Below are positions 42,648 through 48,257 of a stretch of DNA of 48,257 nucleotides, piece by piece (the stretch's first letter is position 1; each line of letters opens with the position of its first letter). The stretch is from NCBI GenBank assembly GCA_019120575.1, contig DWUU01000009.1, forward strand, positions 1 through 48,257, read 5' to 3'. This DNA comes from Candidatus Mediterraneibacter quadrami. GTDB lineage: Bacteria; Bacillota; Clostridia; Lachnospirales; Lachnospiraceae. A program made the position numbers and the translations under genes. The notes below the pieces were generated by a model. That model was not told the DNA's origin, searched no databases, and saw nothing but the letters and a program-made list of their open reading frames with translations.

Positions 42648-43476
42648 TTTATTCGATCTCATCGCAGAAGATGCGGGGATCATGCTGGCACAGTCCGAGA
42701 ATTCCATGATCCGGCCAGATCTCTGCGATATAAACGAAACGGTCCGTTCTGTCATGGAACAGGCCGCCCGCAGCGGCAGCCATACTGCGAAAAAAAAGGG
42801 AACGCACCGGCACAGAAAGATGCTCCGCCTGCTCATCGCCGCCATCCTCATCCTCTCTGCTTCCGGCATCGCATTCGCAGCCTATCAGTATGATCTTTCC
42901 AGAGACGGAGCTGCACTGATCACAGATGAAAACCGGGACCTGATCGGCAAAGACGCCTGTCTCACATGGACCGTGTATGACAAGGACGGTAACTATGTAA
43001 GAGGGACGCCTCCTGCTCCCGAGCCGACATTTCAGGATATCTTTGGTGACAGCAAGATCATCACCAGCGCAGCGGATCCGGACGTACTCCCCCATTCAGT
43101 CGCCTGGTTCCAGGCAGAAGAAAGAAATGTCTGCGAAGTAACTCCTGAAGTCATTTTCGAGAACGGCACGATGATCGTCTTCACGAAGGCAGACGGCAGC
43201 GGCTGGCACCTGTCAGAAGGCGATACCCTTATATTCGAAACAGAAACATACCCGCTGGACCGGGAGCCGGATAAAGCCCAGCATGTCGCATCCTGCTATG
43301 TACTTGATCATACGCTCATGAACAACGAAATCGTTCCGGTGACAGGTCCGAATCTGAAATATGAACTGACGGCAGAAAAAACCGGCGAGTACTACATCTG
43401 CTTTATCGGTGCAAGTTCTGAGCCGATCTCGCTGAAAGAAGGGACGATCCGTATCCAGACAAAGGATCAGCGCTGA
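42628..43476 (+). CDS. Probable membrane anti-sigma factor, single-pass, with extracytoplasmic domain
   Basis: The start is set at the ATG at 42628 (MKITYYDLFDLIAEDAG) behind GAAAGGGGG; a longer frame from 42535 would only read the sigma gene out of frame. The 282 aa product has a cytoplasmic N-terminus of about 65 residues, a basic patch (KKKGTHRHRK), one transmembrane helix (MLRLLIAAILILSASGIAFAA, about 72-92) and an extracytoplasmic domain of about 190 residues. Overlap with an ECF-type sigma gene and this topology suggest an anti-sigma factor or its sensor, although no zinc anti-sigma motif is visible. With its partner broken it may be an orphan. Confidence 0.7.
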   Translation: MKITYYDLFDLIAEDAGIMLAQSENSMIRPDLCDINETVRSVMEQAARSGSHTAKKKGTHRHRKMLRLLIAAILILSASGIAFAAYQYDLSRDGAALITDENRDLIGKDACLTWTVYDKDGNYVRGTPPAPEPTFQDIFGDSKIITSAADPDVLPHSVAWFQAEERNVCEVTPEVIFENGTMIVFTKADGSGWHLSEGDTLIFETETYPLDREPDKAQHVASCYVLDHTLMNNEIVPVTGPNLKYELTAEKTGEYYICFIGASSEPISLKEGTIRIQTKDQR

Positions 43477-43530
43477 CCGGCAACCCAGGCTTCCTGTCCC
43501 GGATCAGAAGCGGGATCACGATCCTGTCGG

Positions 43531-43616
43531 GCCATAGCCGCATTGCCCGGCAGGATCATAAAAATATTGATTTTCATGCTGTTTTTGTTTCCTTTCGTAC
43601 TGCTCTGCCAGATATT
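43531..43616 (-). pseudogene. Recombination scar: fused remnants of a yitT start and a DUF4143 ATPase end
   Basis: On the minus strand 43616-43594 reads like the end of ATPase copy 1 (CTGAAATATCTGGCAGAG, LKYLAEQ versus LKFLTEQ). After a shortened spacer, 43578-43531 reads MKINIFMILPGNAAMA, matching the start of YitT copy 2 (NIFMILLGNAAMA). The intact arrangement is at about 40655-40795, where the spacer is roughly 33 bp longer. The scar lies directly against the stop of ATPase copy 2. A former ATPase-yitT unit therefore existed here and was mostly deleted. Confidence 0.75.
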
Positions 43617-44843
43617 TCAGATAAGATTGCACGGTATAAAGCTGTTCCTGCTATTAATCGGTATCACTTCTTCACACATGCATAAGATCCCGCCGGCGCC
43701 GATCTGCATACCTGTCTTTTCAAGCACTTCGTATTTCTTTATCTCCCGCCGGTTCGGATTTGCCGATTTTTTTATCTCCAGCGGATGTATCTTGCCATTT
43801 TCCTCAATAAGCACATCAATTTCTTTTGCGTTAGAGTCACGGTAATACGTCAGATTAACTTCTGACTGTAAATAAGAATAATTCTTCAACAGCTCTGCAA
43901 CCACATAGTTTTCAAAATAATGTCCGCTTGCCGCTCCGTTCATCAATGTATCTCTTGTGAGCCACATTGAGAGATACGCACACAGGCCCGTATCGCAGAA
44001 ATATAATTTCGGCGTCTTTGCCAGCCGCTTTATTTCGTTATTGGCAAAGGGCTTCAACAGGTAAATAATCCCAAGACTTTCCAGAAGAAGAAGCCATGCT
44101 TTTGCAGTGGGCTGAGAAATATCCGCCGCTTCCGCCAGAGTACTGTAATTGACCTGCTCCGCCGTCAGCGCAGCACAGGCGTTCAGAAACCGCCGGAACC
44201 GGACTGTGTCCGTAATCCCGCCCTCTTCCGATACATCCCGCATCAGATAAGTCTCAATATAAGAATTGAAATATTCCTGCCGCTGTTCCTCATCTGCATT
44301 CAGAGCCGCAGGCATGCCGCCTTTCCATATATGATCAAATATATCTGTGATATCATTTTTCCCGGATACCTTCTGTCTTTCCAGCAGACAATCCAGCGTA
44401 AAATCTAGTTCATTCGGAAATATTATATTATCTGTTTCATTCTTTGATAAACTGTACAATTCAAGTATCCCGATTCTTCCCGCAAGAGTCTCGCGGATAT
44501 TGGATATCATATGATACTGCTGCGATCCGGTCAGCCAGAAAAGTCCTCTTTGATCCGTTTCGTCACACATTATTTTTATCTGTTCAAAAAGTTCCGGCGC
44601 CTTCTGGATCTCATCTATTATGATCGGAGGCTTATACATCTGAAAAAACAGGACCGGATCCGTCTTTGCAAGCGCACGCGCCATCTGGTTATCCATTGAC
44701 ACATAGGTTCTGTTCTCATTTTCTGCAAGGTGTTTCAGCATTGTTGTCTTTCCGACCTGCCTTGCCCCGGTTACCAGCACCGCTTTAAAAAAAGAACTCA
44801 TCTTAAGAAATTTACGTTCCAGAGTCCGATGGATATATTGCAT
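43617..44843 (-). CDS. AAA ATPase with DUF4143-type C-terminus, copy 2
   Basis: A 408 aa relative of the ATPase at 40764-41954 but clearly diverged: Walker A VTGARQVGKTTMLKHL near residue 24, Walker B PIIIDEIQKAPELFEQI near 75, sensor LFWLTGSQQYHMISNIRETLAGRIG, a winged-helix-like part (NYSTLAEAADISQPTAKAWLLLLESLG) and a nuclease-like C-terminus (TYYRDSNAKEIDVLIEENG...LEIKKSANP). The C-terminus ends at the edge of a recombination scar and may differ from the ancestral one. It has a good promoter of its own. Confidence 0.9.
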   Translation of the reverse strand: MQYIHRTLERKFLKMSSFFKAVLVTGARQVGKTTMLKHLAENENRTYVSMDNQMARALAKTDPVLFFQMYKPPIIIDEIQKAPELFEQIKIMCDETDQRGLFWLTGSQQYHMISNIRETLAGRIGILELYSLSKNETDNIIFPNELDFTLDCLLERQKVSGKNDITDIFDHIWKGGMPAALNADEEQRQEYFNSYIETYLMRDVSEEGGITDTVRFRRFLNACAALTAEQVNYSTLAEAADISQPTAKAWLLLLESLGIIYLLKPFANNEIKRLAKTPKLYFCDTGLCAYLSMWLTRDTLMNGAASGHYFENYVVAELLKNYSYLQSEVNLTYYRDSNAKEIDVLIEENGKIHPLEIKKSANPNRREIKKYEVLEKTGMQIGAGGILCMCEEVIPINSRNSFIPCNLI

Positions 44844-44885
44844 ATGCGCTGAACCTCCTTTTTATGAAAATCTAAAGTCAACTTT

Positions 44886-44913
44886 ATTTTATCCTAAAAT
44901 CATGGTTTGTCAA
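44886..44913 (-). promoter_or_regulatory. Promoter of DUF4143 ATPase copy 2
   Basis: Perfect TTGACA (44913-44908), 16 bp spacer and TAAAAT (44891-44886, five of six) on the minus strand. The region from the -10 box to the ribosome site (about 44862-44894) is nearly identical to the leader of YitT copy 2 at 40730-40763. Confidence 0.65.
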
Positions 44914-45020
44914 TCAAATTTTCAATAGAATAAACGTACAAAATTGGAAGATATTTTGATTGACTTTCCAATATAAATTCAAATTCACCTTGAGATCACA
45001 GCAATTCTACAATGCATCGA

Positions 45021-45049
45021 GTGACGAATATCATGGTTATGTGTATAAT
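45021..45049 (+). promoter_or_regulatory. Promoter of the XRE regulator gene
   Basis: GTGACG (45021-45026), 17 bp spacer, perfect TATAAT (45044-45049) on the plus strand, followed by AAAGGAG and the ATG at 45077. Confidence 0.6.
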
Positions 45050-45076
45050 AAAACCACAATAAAAAAGGAGTTCATT

Positions 45077-45649
45077 ATGGACAACAAAAAATTTGGACAG
45101 TTCATCTTAAAACTCAGAAAAGAAAAAGGATGAACGCAGCTTGAACTGGCAGAAAAACTCAATATAACTGATAAAGTAGTCTCAAAGTGGGAAAGAGGGA
45201 CCGGTTTTCCGGACATTAAAATGATCGAACCTCTGGCCGAGGTATTTTATGTCAGCATCCTGGAAATAATGCAGTCAGAAAGAATACCTGAGCAGACAAT
45301 CCCCAAAGATAATGCTTCAGAAGCCATCAATAACGTTATTGATGTTGTTGCATTTCAAAGAAAAATCGAAAGAAGAAACATAATCATAACTGCAACAGCT
45401 TTTTCAACACTCATTATGCTGCTGTTTCTTATTGATACAATGCAACCGGAAGGGTTTATAATGATCTGTTTACCTCTCATTATGCTCGGCACAGGACTTT
45501 ATCTGACAGGACTCAGTATTTACAGAGCCCGGCATCGTTTAACTTATACTGCCACATTGGTGTCCGGAATACTGGCTTTATTATTTCCGTTACTTATTTT
45601 TCTGTTTTTATGCTTTGCTTTCGTATTGGGCGGACCGGTTCCGACTTAG
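45077..45649 (+). pseudogene. XRE-family transcriptional regulator with C-terminal membrane segments, interrupted by an in-frame TGA
   Basis: From the ATG at 45077 the frame reads MDNKKFGQFILKLRKEKG, then TGA at 45131-45133, then continues in the same frame as TQLELAEKLNITDKVVSKWE and on to 45649, 190 codons plus the final stop. The expected residue at the TGA is Trp (KGWTQ is the usual start of this HTH), so a single TGG-to-TGA change explains it. The C-terminal half has about three hydrophobic segments (IIITATAFSTLIMLLFLI, MICLPLIMLGTGLYLTG, LVSGILALLFPLLIFLFLCF). Everything outside the TGA is intact, so the mutation is recent or a base error. Confidence 0.85.
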
Positions 45650-45677
45650 GAAAAACAAGGATTCTCGAATGATTTTT

Positions 45678-45929
45678 CCGCCGTGCGCAGTTCGATTACG
45701 CGCTTCGCGCTTCATCCCCTCTGTGTACCTTCACACCAGGCTCGAAAGCACCTCGCCAAGTGTTCAGGCATCACTCGCGGGCTGGCGCCCTATGCACTCC
45801 GCCGTGCGCAACGAGACACCTCGATTCCGCTTTGCTTCATCTCGGTCGCGGCAGTCGCCGCATGCACTCCGCCGTGCGCAGTTCGATTCCGCTTCGCGCT
45901 TCATCTCACTCGCGGGCTGGCGCCCTATG
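45678..45929. repeat. GC-rich degenerate direct repeats
   Basis: Part of the gene-free stretch 45650-46293. CCGCCGTGCGCA occurs at 45678, 45799 and 45869. A 24 bp segment, TCACTCGCGGGCTGGCGCC followed by CTATG, occurs exactly at 45771-45794 and 45906-45929. CGCTTCGCGCTTCATC or close variants occur near 45701 and 45891. The units are not evenly spaced and the arms are not CRISPR-like. Open frames across it are accidental. The patch is far more GC-rich than both flanks and ends next to the terminator at 45930-45973. Confidence 0.85.
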
Positions 45930-45973
45930 AAAACGCAAAAAAATACAGGGAAGAATGCAAGCATTCTTCCCTG
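45930..45973 (-). terminator. Strong intrinsic terminator, apparently that of the tuf remnant
   Basis: CAGGGAAGAATGC (45946-45958) and GCATTCTTCCCTG (45961-45973) form a 13 bp perfect stem with a 2 nt loop. On the minus strand it is followed by TATTTTTTTG (45945-45936). It is 43 bp downstream of the tuf-fragment stop, so it was probably the terminator of an EF-Tu gene. Confidence 0.85.
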
Positions 45974-46015
45974 ATTTTATTTGCATTTTCGCACGGCTTG
46001 TAGCCTTACGCGGAC

Positions 46016-46069
46016 TTATTCGATGATGGATGCTACAGTACCTGATCCTACTGTACGGCCACCCTCACG
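46016..46069 (-). pseudogene. tuf: Isolated 3' end of an elongation factor Tu gene
   Basis: Minus-strand translation of 46069-46019 is REGGRTVGSGTVASIIE followed by TAA (46018-46016). This is the C-terminus of bacterial EF-Tu, whose usual preceding residues are MRFAI. Immediately upstream the frame reads Tyr and then TGA, so homology stops sharply at 46069/46070. There is no room for a gene, only the last 17 codons. The terminator just downstream suggests the native tuf flank is kept. See the finding on an integration boundary. Confidence 0.9.
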
Positions 46070-46293
46070 GTATCAGACTGGTATATTAGAATATGTAAAG
46101 CGTATTTTTCAATTCATTCTGTGTAATAAACTACGATTTTTCCACTGATTTCGCATAGTTTCAAAAAGTTTTGTTATCATACTGTTATCATTTAAGAATC
46201 ATGTTGTAGCAATTCTTTCTGCGTGTCTATAAATACCATGATTATATTTTATCTGAGCATATATATACATGATCCGAGCGCGAGGAAACCTCT
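46070..46293. other. AT-rich junction DNA between the tuf fragment and the protease gene
   Basis: No gene or RNA was recognised. It contains a pair of 9 bp direct repeats, TGTTATCAT at 46172-46180 and 46183-46191 (11 bp period), and a small GAGG-TTT-CCTC hairpin just after the protease stop. The composition is clearly more AT-rich than the repeat patch to its left. Confidence 0.5.
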
Positions 46294-48045
46294 TTAAACA
46301 CTTTCGATTATATCTATTGCTTTTTCTATCAGCTCATCCCTTCCATCTCTGATTCCCTCTACCGTTGGATAGCATTCTACATCCGGTTCAAGCCCACATC
46401 GCTGAGTCGGTTCTCCTTGTGGTGTGTAAACTCCTAATCCGGTCATATACATCCTAATCTGCCCGGGTAAATAACATTCAACAATGTCTCCGTCTGCTCC
46501 AAGCGACGGACTTCCCACAACTGTAGCTTTGGGAGCCTGGCGGAGTGCCATAATTGTAAATTCTGCCCGGCTAATACTTTCTTCATTCATTAAAAGAATA
46601 ATTTCCCCACGATATAACTCATCTTCTTTTAAATTTTGCTCTTTCCCTACTACTAATTCACTTTTTAAATATGCACCAGGCATTGCTGGGTTAGGGGTAG
46701 TCATAATAGTAAATACTTTCTGAGTTGGTACAATATATTCTCCCAATAAATACGGGATATAAACCGAGGGATAGTACCGTAGATCTATGATAATACCATT
46801 CGTATCATGAAATCTATCCATTAATTTCTGCAGTTCTCCCTCTTTAAGGACTGATGGATCAATATATCCAATTGTATTTTCTTTTAAAAGACCATTTTCA
46901 ATAGGATTTTGATAAGCATAGGGAGAGTTCTGTGTCGTGATCTGCACTGTTTCTTCAGATTCTCCTCGGGCAATTCGCACTTCAGCCTGTTCCTTTTTCG
47001 ATTGGAGTAATAAATTTCTCATTTTATAAAGGATTTTATCCGACTCAGGTATAGCCTGATATTTCTTTTGTTCCTCTATCCGCTCTTCCATTGTCATTCC
47101 ATCAATTTCCAGAAGAATGTCTCCTGGCTTTAACTGACAATTACTCTGAGCTGTCTGAGTTACTACTGCCTGTCCATCAACCATTTTAATACTACATGGC
47201 AAAAAATGATCGCCATAATAATACTCCAGTATCTGCTCTTTATCACTAATTGTAATATGTGCATCCCCCGTCATAGCCGCAGTTTGTGCGATTGCAAGAA
47301 CATAGCTGCGGTAATCGGAGGATTCTGCAACTACAGGAATGGATTCTTTTAAAACTGTATCCCAATCTTTTACCGTAATATCAACATTTGGAGAATAATA
47401 TTCGTACATGTTCCAGAAACGAAACAACCCCAGTAATTTCATTCCCATATCTGTATCTTCCACCGGATATCTTTTTTCATTGTGAAAAGTAACTTTTGAT
47501 TGATTCTCAAAAGGTGCATAAGAATCTTCCCGTGTTAAAATATAAATCTGAGACAAATCGCAGAGATATCTGCTCAATTCATTTCCAAGAAATTCTTTAT
47601 CTTCTATCCATGCAGTATCCGCAACCTGAAGCCCCTTCCTATCCTGAAGGGACTTCAGGTTCTTGGTTTCCTTGCTGTCCTTTACATCATATGGGAATTT
47701 CTGCAACCAATCCAGGAGAATCTCATTTGTTGCAGCACAGTTCTCGGATTTTAATACTTCAGGCATTACCCGAAAAAGTTCTGCATCCCAGTTTATATCT
47801 CCTGAAACAACCAGCGGATGACGATATTTAACATATCCCCACACTTTACATAACTTGTAAAGAGATTCTTCCTGGACCTCAGAAAGCACTGTCCTCTCAA
47901 TTTTAGAACCATTTTCGAATTCTTTATCTTTATCCCTTGGCAATGGCTTAAATCGTAAAAATAAAGATACTGTCAGTAATAATACCGCACCCAATATTGC
48001 TGCTAATCCTATAATTGACAGCCCCCTCTTGGAAATCCTTTTCAT
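46294..48045 (-). CDS. S41-family (C-terminal-processing-like) protease or protease homologue, membrane-anchored
   Basis: A 583 aa protein with an N-terminal signal anchor (LSIIGLAAILGAVLLLTVSLFL), a helical N-terminal domain, a PDZ-like domain (NCQLKPGDILLEIDGMTMEER, near 300-320) and a C-terminal S41 fold: GIIIDLRYYPS, LLMNEESISRAEFTIMAL with the expected nucleophilic Ser, then GSPSLGADGDI. CtpA/CtpB enzymes have a catalytic Lys in the last motif (GxxTxGK); here that position is Ala. It could use a different catalytic set, as tricorn-type relatives do, or be inactive. AT-rich and preceded by a small peptide ORF (57 bp gap). The GAGGGAG ribosome site supports the start. Confidence 0.85.
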   Translation of the reverse strand: MKRISKRGLSIIGLAAILGAVLLLTVSLFLRFKPLPRDKDKEFENGSKIERTVLSEVQEESLYKLCKVWGYVKYRHPLVVSGDINWDAELFRVMPEVLKSENCAATNEILLDWLQKFPYDVKDSKETKNLKSLQDRKGLQVADTAWIEDKEFLGNELSRYLCDLSQIYILTREDSYAPFENQSKVTFHNEKRYPVEDTDMGMKLLGLFRFWNMYEYYSPNVDITVKDWDTVLKESIPVVAESSDYRSYVLAIAQTAAMTGDAHITISDKEQILEYYYGDHFLPCSIKMVDGQAVVTQTAQSNCQLKPGDILLEIDGMTMEERIEEQKKYQAIPESDKILYKMRNLLLQSKKEQAEVRIARGESEETVQITTQNSPYAYQNPIENGLLKENTIGYIDPSVLKEGELQKLMDRFHDTNGIIIDLRYYPSVYIPYLLGEYIVPTQKVFTIMTTPNPAMPGAYLKSELVVGKEQNLKEDELYRGEIILLMNEESISRAEFTIMALRQAPKATVVGSPSLGADGDIVECYLPGQIRMYMTGLGVYTPQGEPTQRCGLEPDVECYPTVEGIRDGRDELIEKAIDIIESV

Positions 48046-48102
48046 TTTTCTCCCTCAACTTTCTGTCATAGACAATACATAATCTTCTGTACTACCACTC
48101 TC

Positions 48103-48207
48103 TCAGCAGCAATCCGATTTATTGAAATGTTCAGTTTCTACCGGAAATATATAAAAACACAAACATACCCCTAATGCAAACTTAGACGTTATTGTATAAT
48201 TTCTCAT
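48103..48207 (-). CDS. Possible 34-residue cysteine-containing hydrophobic peptide
   Basis: A short frame starting at the ATG at 48207 behind GGGGGAG (7 nt spacing) and ending at TGA 48105-48103. It has a basic N-terminus (MRNYTITSK), a hydrophobic stretch (FALGVCLCFYIFPV) and a polar end with paired cysteines (NKSDCC). It lies 57 bp upstream of the S41 protease and in the same direction. Size, one membrane-like segment and terminal cysteines recall small secreted or signalling peptides, but no family was recognised. It may also be non-coding. Confidence 0.4.
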   Translation of the reverse strand: MRNYTITSKFALGVCLCFYIFPVETEHFNKSDCC

Positions 48208-48257
48208 TATCTTTCTCCCCCATTAAGTAAATTGTAATTTATGAAAATCTTTTTTGT

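Noticed and set aside
45131-45133. A selenocysteine or recoded TGA in the XRE regulator
   Set aside because: The expected residue is Trp, not Cys, no selenocysteine-insertion hairpin was noticed after the codon, and TGA is used as a normal stop elsewhere in the window (for example in the ATGA overlaps).
45678-45929. A CRISPR array
   Set aside because: Repeat units are irregular in length and spacing, only two to three copies exist, and no cas genes are nearby.
45615-46003. Coding frames of about 106-119 aa across the repeat patch
   Set aside because: Several frames are open at once, the peptides are low-complexity translations of the direct repeats, and no ribosome sites precede them.
46070-48257. 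A prophage
   Set aside because: Only the S41 protein and a possible small peptide are visible; no phage structural, integrase or replication gene is in the window, so only a generic integrated element is proposed.

Overview
The window looks like chromosomal DNA of a Lachnospiraceae-type Firmicute (class Clostridia): a pyruvate:ferredoxin oxidoreductase, an [FeFe]-hydrogenase maturase (HydF), a MurE with the DNPR signature of meso-diaminopimelate ligases, a PASTA-domain Ser/Thr kinase, an energy-coupling-factor transporter, a T-box leader on tyrS and strong AGGAGG ribosome sites. By eye the DNA is moderately GC-rich up to about 44.8 kb, then AT-rich from about 44.85 kb apart from a short GC-rich repeat patch. 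Nearly every gene is on the minus strand; the plus-strand exceptions are the sigma/anti-sigma pair (42.2-43.5 kb) and an XRE regulator (45.1 kb), and two of these three are broken.

Layout: (1) 1-3539, nifJ, lacking only its last few codons. (2) 3716-20250, a compact, mostly overlapping housekeeping run read murE-priA-def-fmt-yugP-rsmB-rlmN-prpC-pknB-rsgA-rpe-thiN-(unknown membrane protein)-ychF-lgt. (3) 20369-23300, hydF, tyrS and the tyrS T-box with a UAC specifier. (4) 23310-28700, a GlcNAc regulon nagB-nagA-antiterminator-IIA-IIBC with two RAT/terminator switches read by one LicT/BglG-type protein. (5) 28714-32201, ecfA1-ecfA2-ecfT-truA. (6) 32340-38831, the most interesting cluster: TetR-hypB-897 aa flavo-iron-sulfur oxidoreductase-hypA-Trp-rich membrane protein-TIM-barrel protein, tightly spaced behind a promoter that overlaps a perfect 19 bp palindrome. 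Nickel chaperones HypA and HypB are present with no hydrogenase and no other hyp gene. (7) 38891-45649, a decaying mosaic: two YitT proteins, two DUF4143-type ATPases with related upstream sequences, an ECF sigma pseudogene with its anti-sigma-like partner, a scar containing yitT and ATPase ends, and an XRE regulator with an in-frame TGA. (8) 45650-48257, GC-rich direct repeats, a terminator, an isolated 17-codon 3' end of tuf (EF-Tu), then AT-rich DNA with an S41 protease and a 34-codon cysteine-containing peptide ORF. The tuf fragment with an abrupt composition change looks like the edge of an integrated element.

How parts work together: the GlcNAc genes form a complete uptake and catabolism module (PTS import, deacetylation, deamination) controlled by transcription antitermination. 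The murE-lgt run joins cell-wall synthesis, translation and ribosome maturation, and PASTA-kinase signalling. The HypAB cluster reads as a TetR-regulated redox/nickel module of unknown purpose. A 61-62 bp composite repeat built on a perfect palindrome occurs twice (23.3 kb and 29.5 kb) and is probably a dispersed REP-like element.
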